From G020344215 sp039586575 (GTDB lineage: Bacteria > Gemmatimonadota > Gemmatimonadetes > Palauibacterales > KS3-K002), in the NCBI GenBank assembly GCA_039586575.1, contig JBDHKD010000001.1, forward strand, positions 62,001 to 126,000: a stretch of 64,000 nucleotides of DNA, read 5' to 3'. The position numbers and the translations under genes were made by a program. Positions 35,037 through 44,006 of this stretch are shown here, in pieces; positions within the stretch are counted from its first letter, which is position 1; every line of letters begins with the position of its first letter. The notes below the pieces were generated by a model. That model made no database searches and had not been told where the DNA came from. It worked only from the letters and a program-made list of their open reading frames with translations.

Positions 35037-35198
35037 GGGTACCGAATCCCCGCTACGGTTATGAAGCGTCTTCGTACTCGTCGCCCGGCCCCGGCGGGCC
35101 GAGCAGCCGCTCGAGTTCCGAGAAGTAACCGAGCGCGGCAACGATGTCAGCGTCGTTGCGCAGCTCGAGCTCCAGTCGCGCCTCGACTAGACTCGCGC

Positions 35199-36770
35199 CT
35201 AGGGGCTGCTAACCTGCCATACGGTATCGATCACGGTTCCGTCCACCCACTTGATCACGGCCACCGGCCGGTCGGTCAGCTGCGGCTTGGCCGGCGGCCC
35301 GCCCACGATGCGCTCCACCTCGTCCTTGATCTCCTCGATCGGTCGAACGGGTAGATCGGAACCCTTGAGGATATCGCTAAGATCGCCACGCCTGGGGTTG
35401 ATCGCTATGCCGCGTTCGGTAACCACGACATCGATCAACTCACCGGGTCCGGTCACCGTGGTGACTTCGTCGACGAGCACGGGGATCCGATCCCGAAACG
35501 AGGGCAGGGCAAGGATGGTACAACGTCCGTCCAGGCAGTTCTGCCAGCCACCGATCCCGTGCAACAACATGCCGTCGGAGTGGGTGTTTACGTTGGCGTT
35601 GAAATTGACATCGACTTCGGTCGCGCCGAGCACTACGGCATCGACCATCGAAGCGAAGTTGCCTTTCCCGTGGTAGTTGTAAGAGGTGAACGGCGAGGTG
35701 GCGACGTGGCGTGGGTCGGAGGCGATGGACTCCACGGCGACCAGGTCGAACGTCTGGCCGTCGAGGATGTAGTCGGTCAGGCCCTCTCGCAGCAGGTCGA
35801 CCAGGTACTGGGTAGAGCCGCCGCGAACGAAGCGGGCCTTCACCCCCGTTTCCTTCATCAACTGTTTCAGGAACTCCACGAAAGCGAGAGCGATCCCCCC
35901 GGCGCCCGCCTGGAAGGAGAAGCCGTCGCGCATGATGCCGGCATCGTGCAGGAACCGCGCCACGTACTCGGCGATCAACAGCCGGTCGGGGCTCTTGGTG
36001 ATCTGCGTAGTGCCGGATACGATCTTCGCAGGATCACCGATCGAGTCGACCTCGACCACGTAGTCGACGTTGTTCCCCTGAATCTGCCAGGGGATACAAG
36101 GGAAGGGGACCAAGTTGTCGGTGACGACGATCACGTGATCGGCGTAGATCGAATCGGCGAGCGCGAACCCGAGCGAGCCGCAGGCAGATGGACCGTGCGA
36201 GCCATCGGCGTTACCGAACGGGTCGGCGCTGGGCGCCGCGATCACGGCGATATCGATATGGACTTCGCCATCCTGGATCGCCTGCCAGCGCCCCCCGTGT
36301 GATCGCAAGACGCCCATCCCGCGCATCTTGCCGTGCGAGCAGTATTCGCCCAGCGGGCCGTTCATGCTTCCCTCGATATGATGTACCACGCCGCGGTCCA
36401 TCAAATCGATCACCGGCGCATGACAGGGGAACGAGGCGCTGGGGAACCACATGAGGTCCTTGGCTCCAAGCTCGGCGGCGGCGGTCAAGGCCATCAGGGC
36501 TACGACGTCCCCGTTGCGCAGGTGGTGGTGAGTCGAGATCGTCATCCCGTCACGCAGCCCGCACTTCTGAAGCGCCGTCTTCAGGTCAGAAACTCGCTTG
36601 TCACCGCTCGCCGGGTAGTCTTTGCACGATCGGATCGGTGGGGCCTGTTTCGAGCCTTCGGGCCTGAATGCGGCGGCGCCCTGGTATGGGATCTGCCTCT
36701 TCCCGTTGACCACTGTGGGAACGCGACGCCCCACGGCGTTGACCACGAAGTCAGCGCTTTCGCTCATCAT
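35199..36770 (-). CDS. citF: Citrate lyase alpha subunit-like (CitF)
   Basis: 523 aa. CitF exchanges the acyl carrier acetyl group for citrate to form citryl-thioester (acyl transferase). Recognisable from GMTISTHHHLRNGD near residue 75, a central GAGGIALAFVEFL-type segment and FNANVNTHSDG. Length is close to E. coli CitF (about 510 aa). GGAGAG lies upstream of the doublet ATG (36770 or 36767). It follows the CitD-CitE fusion gene by 31 bp. The true substrate may be citrate or a homologue. Confidence 0.88.
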   Translation of the reverse strand: MMSESADFVVNAVGRRVPTVVNGKRQIPYQGAAAFRPEGSKQAPPIRSCKDYPASGDKRVSDLKTALQKCGLRDGMTISTHHHLRNGDVVALMALTAAAELGAKDLMWFPSASFPCHAPVIDLMDRGVVHHIEGSMNGPLGEYCSHGKMRGMGVLRSHGGRWQAIQDGEVHIDIAVIAAPSADPFGNADGSHGPSACGSLGFALADSIYADHVIVVTDNLVPFPCIPWQIQGNNVDYVVEVDSIGDPAKIVSGTTQITKSPDRLLIAEYVARFLHDAGIMRDGFSFQAGAGGIALAFVEFLKQLMKETGVKARFVRGGSTQYLVDLLREGLTDYILDGQTFDLVAVESIASDPRHVATSPFTSYNYHGKGNFASMVDAVVLGATEVDVNFNANVNTHSDGMLLHGIGGWQNCLDGRCTILALPSFRDRIPVLVDEVTTVTGPGELIDVVVTERGIAINPRRGDLSDILKGSDLPVRPIEEIKDEVERIVGGPPAKPQLTDRPVAVIKWVDGTVIDTVWQVSSP

Positions 36771-36801
36771 CGACTCTCCATCGCCGGCCGCCGGCGCCGG
36801 C

Positions 36802-38028
36802 TCAACTGTCGTCGGAAATCAGTCCCATGCGTCGTGCGTTCTTGACGAGACGCTGCGCCCTCAAGACCACGGGAGCATCGACCATCTTCGTGCCGAGCCG
36901 GACGACCCCGAGCCCGGCAGCCTGCGCTTCATCGAAGGCCGTTACGATCCTTTGTGCCTTCTCGATCTCCTCGGGCGTCGGCGCGAAGGCCTGGTGGATC
37001 GGCTCGATCTGACGCGGGTGAATGCAACCCATACCCTCGAAGCCCAGCGTTCGGGAGCGGCGGGCCCAATCGCTGAGGCCTTCGACGTCGCCGACATCGC
37101 CGTAGACGGAGTCGATCGCCTGCACCCCGGCGGCGCGGGCTGCATTCACCAGCCGTGTTCGGGCATAGTAGGACTCGACACCCTCCTGGGTCTTGTGGAC
37201 GCCCAGGTCGGCGGTGTAGTCCTCGAGCCCGATGGTCAGGGCCACCACCGTCTCGGCGGCGGCGGCGACGGCGTAGGCGTTCTCGATGCCGAGCGCGGAC
37301 TCCAGGATAGGCATGAGCCAGATCGCCTGCCCATCGCCCGCTTTGGCCCGGATCCCACGTATCCGCTCGTCGACCTCCTGCACCTGCTCCGCCCGTTCAA
37401 CCTTTGGGATGAGGATGAGGTCGGGGCCCTCGGGGACCACCGCCTTCAAGTCTTCAAAGCCCAGCGGCAGCTGGTTGATGCGAACCATGCGCTCGGCGCC
37501 CATGAAATCGACACAGCGAAGCGCGTTGCGCACCATCAGTCGCGCTGCGTCCTTCTCCTCCGGGTGGACGGAGTCCTCCAGGTCGAGGATGACGCCGTCG
37601 GGGTGATGCAGCCCGGCGTTGATCATCAGCTTCGGCTGATTGCCCGGTAGGTAGAGACGCGAGCGGCGCAAACGGTCCCGGGCGGTCGGGCCCTCTCGCT
37701 CCGGGACGGTGCGCTCGGGGCGGGGGTCACCTTTGGCTGCGACGCCGGCACGCTGGGCGGCGGCCTCCAGGCGCGCGGCGATCGTGAACGGTAGAGCACC
37801 CTTGTCGTCGATCGACACGCGGGCGTGCTCGATCTTCAGCGCGTCCAGCACGTGCTCAGCGATTTCGCGGATGGAGCCACCGTACAGACGCCCGACTTTG
37901 GAGTCGAGCTCGATCTTCAGACCGCCCGACTTCACGATCTCTACGTTAACGTGAAGATCGGAGCGTACGTCGTCACCCGTAGGTCCTGCTTCGCCGCGTC
38001 GCGGTGCGGCTCCCCGGCTACCAGGCAT
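36802..38028 (-). CDS. citE: Citrate lyase gamma-beta fusion (CitD-like domain + CitE/HpcH aldolase)
   Basis: 408 aa from ATG 38028 (GGAGG 8 nt upstream). Residues about 22-92 align without gaps to CitD, the citrate lyase acyl carrier, including LKIELDSKV and VSIDDKGAL. From about 115 the protein is CitE: SRLYLPGNQPKLM, metal-binding DGVILDLEDSV, and IGLEDYTADLGV. In separate CitD proteins the prosthetic group is on Ser of an ESS/ESG-D motif; here the same alignment gives Arg22-Ser23-Asp24, so the canonical Ser position is Arg with a Ser next to it. Cleaves citryl-type thioesters to acetyl-carrier and oxaloacetate in the usual enzyme. Confidence 0.85.
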   Translation of the reverse strand: MPGSRGAAPRRGEAGPTGDDVRSDLHVNVEIVKSGGLKIELDSKVGRLYGGSIREIAEHVLDALKIEHARVSIDDKGALPFTIAARLEAAAQRAGVAAKGDPRPERTVPEREGPTARDRLRRSRLYLPGNQPKLMINAGLHHPDGVILDLEDSVHPEEKDAARLMVRNALRCVDFMGAERMVRINQLPLGFEDLKAVVPEGPDLILIPKVERAEQVQEVDERIRGIRAKAGDGQAIWLMPILESALGIENAYAVAAAAETVVALTIGLEDYTADLGVHKTQEGVESYYARTRLVNAARAAGVQAIDSVYGDVGDVEGLSDWARRSRTLGFEGMGCIHPRQIEPIHQAFAPTPEEIEKAQRIVTAFDEAQAAGLGVVRLGTKMVDAPVVLRAQRLVKNARRMGLISDDS

Positions 38029-38041
38029 CTTCAACGCCTCC

Positions 38042-39229
38042 CTATCCCAGGCTGGCGATAATCGCGTCGGTCATCTCGGTGGTCGTCGCCGCCCCCTGCG
38101 CGATCACATCGGGCCCGCCCGGGATCCGCAGCATGTCGTACGTCCGCACCTTTCCAGTCTCGATGACCGCGGCGATGGCGGCGCGCACGGCCTCCGCTTT
38201 GTCGGTTTCGCCGATGTGGTCCAACATCATGGCCGCACTCAGCATCATGGCGATCGGGTTGACGATCGGCGGGTCGAGCCGCTCGTACTTGGGAGCCGAA
38301 CCATGGGTCGGCTCGAAAACAGCGACCTCGTCACCGATGTTGGCCGAGCAGGCGAATCCGAGACCGCCCACCAGGCCGGCGAACGCGTCCGACACGATAT
38401 CGCCGAACATGTTGCCGGCCACGATGATCGAGTAGTCCTCCGGGTTCTTGGTCAGCCACATCATCTGGGCGTCGATGTTGGTTGACCAGAGCTGGATAGC
38501 GGGGAAATCGGCGTGCACTTCCTTCGCGACTTCCTCCATCATCCCCGAGGTCTCGCGAAGCACGTTCGGTTTCTCGCAGATGGTTACCGATGGATAGCCG
38601 TGCCTCTTCGCGTAGCGAAAAGCAGCTTCGACGATTCTTTGGCAAGCCTTGCGTGTGAACACCCGGGTCGAGATCGCCATCTCCGGGCTCGGCACGTGCG
38701 CGAAGGCCTTGAACTTCGGATGCGTGGCCAGCGCCTTCCGTACGTCAGCGGGCGGATCGGTCCACTCGATCCCCGCATACAGGCCCTCGGTATTCTGGCG
38801 GAAGATCACCGCGTCCACTTTCGGTTCCTCGAAGCCGCCACCGGGTGCCTGCCGGACGAAGTTGAGTGGGTTACCGGGAAACGACCGGCAGGGCCGGATG
38901 CAGACGTCGAGGTTGAAAGTCTGCCGCAGCCCGACGATCGGGCTGTAGTAGACGTAGCCCTTGTCCCCTAGCTCGGGCTTCAGCTCTTTGGCCGCCTGGC
39001 CCTTGGGTTTCGACGTGATCGCACCGAAGAGGCCGAGCTTGTGCTCGCTCAGCAGGTCGATCGTTCTCTGGGGCAGCGGATTGCCATCGTTGACCCAGCA
39101 ATCCCAGCCGATGTCGGCGTGCACGTAGTCGACGTCGAAACCGACCGCCTCCAGGACTCGCTTCGCCTCGGGCAGCACGAGTTTGCCAATCCCGTCGCCG
39201 GGCATCTCCACGACCGTGTACTTTGCCAT
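38042..39229 (-). CDS. Isocitrate/isopropylmalate dehydrogenase family, NADP-type
   Basis: 395 aa. Oxidative decarboxylase of 2-hydroxy tricarboxylates. Substrate loop S96-P-I98-V-G-L-R102 corresponds to SxNVxLR of isocitrate dehydrogenases, with Ser and Arg kept but Asn replaced by Ile. Other substrate residues are conserved (IRPCR, VIFRQNTEGLYAGIEW). The cofactor side keeps HGSAPKY, VNP and TYDMLR, matching the Lys-Tyr-Val-Tyr-Arg set of NADP-dependent E. coli Icd. Best called isocitrate-dehydrogenase-like; the Ile suggests a changed substrate. Thirteen bp upstream of the citDE gene in the operon. Confidence 0.87.
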   Translation of the reverse strand: MAKYTVVEMPGDGIGKLVLPEAKRVLEAVGFDVDYVHADIGWDCWVNDGNPLPQRTIDLLSEHKLGLFGAITSKPKGQAAKELKPELGDKGYVYYSPIVGLRQTFNLDVCIRPCRSFPGNPLNFVRQAPGGGFEEPKVDAVIFRQNTEGLYAGIEWTDPPADVRKALATHPKFKAFAHVPSPEMAISTRVFTRKACQRIVEAAFRYAKRHGYPSVTICEKPNVLRETSGMMEEVAKEVHADFPAIQLWSTNIDAQMMWLTKNPEDYSIIVAGNMFGDIVSDAFAGLVGGLGFACSANIGDEVAVFEPTHGSAPKYERLDPPIVNPIAMMLSAAMMLDHIGETDKAEAVRAAIAAVIETGKVRTYDMLRIPGGPDVIAQGAATTTEMTDAIIASLG

Positions 39230-39290
39230 GTCTAGACTCAGTCTCGCTCGTTCAGGTTAGTCGTTCAGGTCCGCGACAAGTCGCCGCTGA

Positions 39291-41246
39291 TCACTTTCCT
39301 CGCCCTGCCACTCCCAGCTTGTGCCTTACCAGGTTCTCGATCCCGCCCGCGACGATCAGGGATTGTGGCACGCTCCCCAGCGGTGGGAAGCGGAACGACT
39401 CGCCGCGCAACTCCAGAGTTCCGTTGGCGAAGTCGATCTCAATCAAGTCGCCGGGAACGATCGTCAACTCGGCGGACGCAATCGTCTCGGCGTGATGGGC
39501 CCTCAGGCGGTCGACGATTTCCGGGCATTCGATGCAGATGAAGCCGTTGTTGAAGGCGTTGCGGAGGTAGGTCTGCGAGAAGCTGCCAGCGATCACCAGC
39601 GGTATGCCCGCAGCTTGCAGGGCCGTTGCCGCCTGCTCACGGCTCGAGCCGGTGCCGAAGTTGTAGCCGCCGACCAAGACGTCGCCGGGCTGCACTTTGC
39701 TGCGGAAAGCCGGGTCGTAGTTCTCCATTACGACCCGTGCCATCTCCTCACGACTCAACTCTTTGTAGGTGTAGTCTTTACCGTAGATGCCGTCGGTGTT
39801 CAGGTTGTCCTGCGGGAGAAGAACGACCCGGCCTTCGATACGGGCGGGAAAGCCGCGTTGGATCGGCACCGTCTCCGGTTCGGCGGCGCTCGCGGCCAGC
39901 GGGCGGAAATCGCGAGCTGGGACGCGCCCATCGGACGGGCGGGGCCCGGTGATGTGGCCGGTAACCGCGGACGCGGCCACGACCTCCGGGCTTGCCAGGT
40001 ACGCTTGCGCGTCGCGCGAGCCCATGCGGCCCTTGAAGTTACGGTTGGTGGCCGAGATCCCCACCTCTCCGGGTTCCAACAGCCCGACCCCGAGGCCGAT
40101 GCAGGGTCCGCAGCCGGGCGGCAGCGGGTGGGCGCCGGCTTCCAGCAGGACGCTCCACGCCCCACTCGCCGCCGCACTCCTCTCGACCTCAGCGCTCGCC
40201 GCCGCCACGTAGAGCTCGACGCCATCGGCCACCTTCTTGCCACGCATCACGGCGGCCGCTGCCTCGAGGTCCTCCAGTCGACTGTTCACGCAAGAGACCA
40301 GGTAGGCCTTCTGGATAGCGATCTTGTCGCGCTCGATATCGGCGACCGAACGCATGACCTGAACGGTATCGGGGCCGGAGACGTGAGGGCTGACCGCGTC
40401 GAGGTCGAGTTCGATGCGGGCAGCGTAGCCGGCGTCCGGGTCAGAGGCAGGTGGGCCGCCAGCCCAGGTTCCCAGGTCGGTGTTGCTGAAACGTTCGATA
40501 CCGGCGGCGGCGAGCAGCGCCTTCCGTCTTTCGAGGTAGTCGATCGTGGTCCGGTCCACCGGGAACCAGCCGACCAGGGCACCCCACTCGGTCGTCATGT
40601 TGGCGATCGCCATGCGAGCGTCCATACTCAGCGTGGCGACACCGGGGCCTCCGAACTCCACCGCCGCGTTCAACACCTCGCCCTGATTGTAGAGACCGCA
40701 GAGGGTGACGATGACGTCTTTCCCGCTAGCGCCATCGCGGAGCGAACCGTTCAAGACCACATGAACCGTGCGGGGGATCTGCCACCAGAACTCGCCAGTG
40801 CACCAGATCGCCGCGGCATCGGTGCGCACTACGGGTGTGCCGAGTGCGCCCAACGCGCCATACATGTTGGAGTGGGAGTCGGAGGCCACGACGAGCGAGC
40901 CTGGGACGACGTAGCCGTGCGACACCATGATCTGGTGACCGATACCGGTGCCGGCGGGGTAGAAGTCGATACCCTGAGCGCGCGCGAACGCCTCGATCTC
41001 GCGATACTTCGCCAGGTTCGTCTCCGAGGTGTTCTGGATGTCGTGGTCAAGTGCGAAGACGAGTTGCCTCGGATCGTAGACCTGCGAGGCGCCGATCGCC
41101 TGGAACTTCTTCATCACGGCCGCGGTGTTGTCATGTGTCATCACGTGCCGCGGCCGCAGCGAGACCACGTCGCCCGCTCGCAGCGGGCGCGCCGGGCCCT
41201 CGCTCATGTGCAGTTGCGCGATCTTCTCTACAACCGTCTGGCCCAT
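39291..41246 (-). CDS. One-piece aconitase/homoaconitase family hydratase
   Basis: 651 aa combining large and small (swivel) domains. Large-domain motifs include MTHDNTAAV, VASDSHSNMYG and SCVNSRLEDL, with Cys residues there and in PPGCGPCIGLG expected to bind a [4Fe-4S] cluster; GISATNRNFKGRMGS is strongly conserved. The C-terminal swivel has GGYNFGTGSSREQAA. The sequence recalls fungal-type homoaconitase (Lys4) more than AcnA or AcnB. Isomerises citrate-like to isocitrate-like acids. Lies 61 bp upstream of the dehydrogenase gene, giving an isomerase-dehydrogenase pair. Confidence 0.86.
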   Translation of the reverse strand: MGQTVVEKIAQLHMSEGPARPLRAGDVVSLRPRHVMTHDNTAAVMKKFQAIGASQVYDPRQLVFALDHDIQNTSETNLAKYREIEAFARAQGIDFYPAGTGIGHQIMVSHGYVVPGSLVVASDSHSNMYGALGALGTPVVRTDAAAIWCTGEFWWQIPRTVHVVLNGSLRDGASGKDVIVTLCGLYNQGEVLNAAVEFGGPGVATLSMDARMAIANMTTEWGALVGWFPVDRTTIDYLERRKALLAAAGIERFSNTDLGTWAGGPPASDPDAGYAARIELDLDAVSPHVSGPDTVQVMRSVADIERDKIAIQKAYLVSCVNSRLEDLEAAAAVMRGKKVADGVELYVAAASAEVERSAAASGAWSVLLEAGAHPLPPGCGPCIGLGVGLLEPGEVGISATNRNFKGRMGSRDAQAYLASPEVVAASAVTGHITGPRPSDGRVPARDFRPLAASAAEPETVPIQRGFPARIEGRVVLLPQDNLNTDGIYGKDYTYKELSREEMARVVMENYDPAFRSKVQPGDVLVGGYNFGTGSSREQAATALQAAGIPLVIAGSFSQTYLRNAFNNGFICIECPEIVDRLRAHHAETIASAELTIVPGDLIEIDFANGTLELRGESFRFPPLGSVPQSLIVAGGIENLVRHKLGVAGRGK

Positions 41247-41253
41247 TCTGATT

Positions 41254-42630
41254 TCACCTGTCTGCTATGCACATCTCCATCAGCGCCGTCACCGATTCCA
41301 GCGTCTCGAGTTTCCAAACCGCGTCCTTCAGGCGCGCCCGAGCGCCGTCGGAGAGAACGGGTGCGGCCAGCGCATCGAACTTCTGCTCGATCTCCGCGTC
41401 GGTCAGCGGGTTGCGTGGATCACCCTTCGGGTAGTCGAGTTGCTCGCTGAACTCGCGGCCGTCCGTGGTGGTGATGTCGACTATCACTCGCTGCAGTTCG
41501 GGGAACACCGCCTCTATGTCCGGGTCGGCGGTGACCTCTACCTTCTCGAGCTGTTCACGGATCTTCGGGTCCATGATTCTGTCGGGCTCAAACTGCGCGG
41601 GAGTCACTTGGCGGTCCACGATGGCTGCTGCGATCACGTAGGGCAGACTGTGGTCGGCGGTTTCCTTGGTGCGCGGGTCGTACTTCGACGGATCGGCCAG
41701 GATATCAGCCGCCCGCGCCAGCGAGCGGATGTGGACCTTCTCGATCTGTTCGGGCTTCAGCTGATGCTCGTCCACCAGTTTCAGCACGGCCGAGATCGGT
41801 GCGTGTGTCAGCGCCTCGGTGGGGAAGGCCTTCATCCCGCAACGCTCGATTCGCCAGGTCGCGCCCAGCCCATCGGTCAGCAGCTCCAGCTTCCACTCGG
41901 GGCCCATACAATGAACCAGCCCCTCCTTGCCGTCGATCACGTGCTCCGGTCCGCTATAGCCCTTCTCGGCGAGCAACGCGCCCATGACGCCGGCCTGGGT
42001 CGCCATCGGGTCGACAGTGTTCTTCATCATCGTCAGCTTGCCGGCCGTGACGGCGCCCAGCGTGGCATGATGCGAGGCGGAGATGCCAACGGCGTGCTGA
42101 ATCTTCTCCCAGGGTAACCTGAGCATACGTCCCGCCACGATCGGCGAGACGAACGCCGTCAGTGTGGCGTGGTGCCAGCCGCGCTCACGAATGCCGGGGA
42201 AGGCCGCCTCGCAGAGCCGCATCTCGAACTCGTGACCCAGCACGATGCCGACGATGAGCTCCCGCCCGCCGACGCCCTGCCGCTCCGCGCAGGCGATCGC
42301 CGCCGGTATGATGTCCGAGGGATGGGATGGGTCCTGCTGCCAATAGATGTCGTTGTAGTCCATGACGCGCACCATGAGCGCGTTGGCGAGCGAGGCGGAA
42401 ACCACATCGGTCTTCTTGCCGCTGCCCAGAATCGTGGCTGGTCCGGTCCCCGCAACCTCATCCAGCACATCGAGGGCGTGTAGCGCGTCCTCCTGTCGAT
42501 AGCCGCCGAACGCGCAGCCGAGCGAATCCAGCAGGTAGCGTTTCGCTTCGTGGACGGCTCTCTCCCCGATCTGATCGTACTCCAGGGCGGCTGCCCAGCG
42601 GGACATGGAAGCGCTGACGGTGTCGGACAT
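41254..42630 (-). CDS. MmgE/PrpD family protein (2-methylcitrate dehydratase-like)
   Basis: 458 aa, cluster-free dehydratase fold. Typical motifs are LDSLGCAFGGYR, HPSDIIPAAIACAE, GHEFEMRLCEAA and HHATLGAVTAGKLTM. Family members dehydrate 2-methylcitrate or itaconate-type acids (cis-aconitate decarboxylase is a relative). Seven bp from the aconitase-like gene, hence in the same operon. Together they offer two alternative dehydration routes for a tricarboxylate. Confidence 0.87.
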   Translation of the reverse strand: MSDTVSASMSRWAAALEYDQIGERAVHEAKRYLLDSLGCAFGGYRQEDALHALDVLDEVAGTGPATILGSGKKTDVVSASLANALMVRVMDYNDIYWQQDPSHPSDIIPAAIACAERQGVGGRELIVGIVLGHEFEMRLCEAAFPGIRERGWHHATLTAFVSPIVAGRMLRLPWEKIQHAVGISASHHATLGAVTAGKLTMMKNTVDPMATQAGVMGALLAEKGYSGPEHVIDGKEGLVHCMGPEWKLELLTDGLGATWRIERCGMKAFPTEALTHAPISAVLKLVDEHQLKPEQIEKVHIRSLARAADILADPSKYDPRTKETADHSLPYVIAAAIVDRQVTPAQFEPDRIMDPKIREQLEKVEVTADPDIEAVFPELQRVIVDITTTDGREFSEQLDYPKGDPRNPLTDAEIEQKFDALAAPVLSDGARARLKDAVWKLETLESVTALMEMCIADR

Positions 42631-42649
42631 TGCTGTTCTCCGGCTGGGT

Positions 42650-43186
42650 TTACAGGTTCTTGAAAGGCAAGTAACTCATGAAGTCCGCGTGGTGCACGAT
42701 GTACGCTTCCGTGCTGCGTCGCACGAGATCGCCCTCGCCCGCGTGCGCTGCGATGATGTGCGATACTTCGTCCGGCACCCCGCAGGCCATCGCGAGACCG
42801 ACTCCGGTAAAGGGGTGACGCAGCGCCTTTCCACGGTCGCTCTGACGCACTTCGCCGTCGACCTTCTCGTACTCGAGGAGTTTGCCGACGTCTGCCAGAA
42901 TCGCTCCCGCGATCACCGTATCCAGGTCGATCTTCAGCGCCTTGCCGAGAAATTCCTGCATCGACTCGGCTGCCCGGCGCGCGATATGAACCACGCAGCG
43001 CTTGTGCTCCATGAAGGTCGCGGGGCAGTTGGCCACCAGCAGCGTGAACGGGATAGCCTTCAGATCCTGGGGCTCCAACGGGCTCAACTCAAAGGCGCGT
43101 ATCCAGGTCTGAGTCACCTGCTCGCGTAGCTCCCGACTCTCTATCCACTCCAACTCTGGCCAGAGCTCCTGCACGGCTTCCCGCAT
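42650..43186 (-). CDS. HD-domain protein with altered HD motif
   Basis: 178 aa. Typical HD helices: HKRCVVHIARR, GAILADVGKLLEYEK, RHPFTGVGLAMACGV, IIAAHAGEGD and HHADFMSY. The hallmark His-Asp pair reads Ala98-Asp99, so one metal ligand is missing although Asp and flanking His remain. Either the metal site is rearranged or the protein is a non-catalytic binder. First gene of the citrate-lyase-like operon, divergent from the Rrf2 regulator. Confidence 0.75.
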   Translation of the reverse strand: MREAVQELWPELEWIESRELREQVTQTWIRAFELSPLEPQDLKAIPFTLLVANCPATFMEHKRCVVHIARRAAESMQEFLGKALKIDLDTVIAGAILADVGKLLEYEKVDGEVRQSDRGKALRHPFTGVGLAMACGVPDEVSHIIAAHAGEGDLVRRSTEAYIVHHADFMSYLPFKNL

Positions 43187-43538
43187 CGTTTCTCCTCCCG
43201 GGTTTGGCCGTCGTTCGTGCAGAAAACGTGCAGCTGCGGCCGCCCCATGCGGCCGGCTGACGCCATTTCAGGTTGGGTCGAACAATCTAGGGTTTGTCTC
43301 GCAACGAGGGTAGATATGGCGCGGCTCGTGCAGTGTCTTGGTATGGTGTGTGCCACTGTACCCCATCGGGGTCCCCCAGCAGGAGCGAAACACACGCTGT
43401 ACCGGCCAGCTGCACCCCATCGCGAGGGGGGCTTCGGGGGGCAGGTTGGCATCGCCCGCTCCCAGCCCGAGAGACATGAGGCCCCATTCTGGGAGACAAC
43501 GCCCGGCCCAGGCCGCGACCGAACGGAGGCAGGTAACC
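43187..43538. other. Divergent intergenic region between the HD-protein operon and the Rrf2 gene
   Basis: 352 bp, expected to contain promoters for both directions. A CCCCATCGGGG hairpin lies near 43361-43371. No clear -35/-10 pair and no convincing coding frame. Confidence 0.5.
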
Positions 43539-43973
43539 TTGATATCGAAGACGGCAGAATACGCGCTGCGAGCGGTGTTACATCTGGCTCGGGAGGGCGG
43601 TGCAGGCCCCCTAAGGGCTAACGAAGTGGCGGAGGTGCTCGGCGTACCCGCCAACTACCTGTCCAAGACGCTCCACCAACTGGCGCGGGCGGGCGTGCTT
43701 CACTCCGAGCGTGGTCCGCGCGGCGGGTTCTCCCTGGCCAAGCCATCCCACGAGCTGGCCCTGGCGGATATCCTCGAGCCGCTGGATCCGGGCTGGCTGG
43801 AGAGCCCCTGTCTCATGGGCCGTCCTGAGTGCTCCGAGGTTGGGGCCTGCGCGCTCCACGGGCGCTGGAAGCGGGTCAGGGAGCCGGTCAGCCGCTTCTT
43901 CCGTGAGACGACCCTGGCGGACGTGCTGCAGGGGTCGGCTCCGGAGTTGGCCGGGGCGGGGGGTGATTCGTAG
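43539..43973 (+). CDS. Rrf2-family transcriptional regulator with three Cys
   Basis: 144 aa from TTG 43539, 9 nt after GGAGG; longer frames upstream have no such site. Winged helix-turn-helix with ISKTAEYALRAVLHLAREG, ANYLSKTLHQLARAGVLHSE and RGPRGGFSLAKP, the Rrf2 signature. Cys91, Cys98 and Cys104 match the three-Cys [2Fe-2S] or [4Fe-4S] ligand pattern of IscR/NsrR-type sensors. It probably senses oxygen, NO or iron-sulfur status. The gene is directly followed by a promoter with a palindrome and oxidase genes, its likely target; it may also act on the divergent operon. Confidence 0.88.
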   Translation: MISKTAEYALRAVLHLAREGGAGPLRANEVAEVLGVPANYLSKTLHQLARAGVLHSERGPRGGFSLAKPSHELALADILEPLDPGWLESPCLMGRPECSEVGACALHGRWKRVREPVSRFFRETTLADVLQGSAPELAGAGGDS

Positions 43974-44006
43974 CCGGCGCCGCCATCCAATAATCCTTCC
44001 TGTTTA

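Noticed and set aside
39321..41450. 709-codon plus-strand open frame opposite the aconitase-like gene
   Set aside because: Antisense shadow created by GC-rich codon use; the opposite strand encodes recognisable catalytic motifs.
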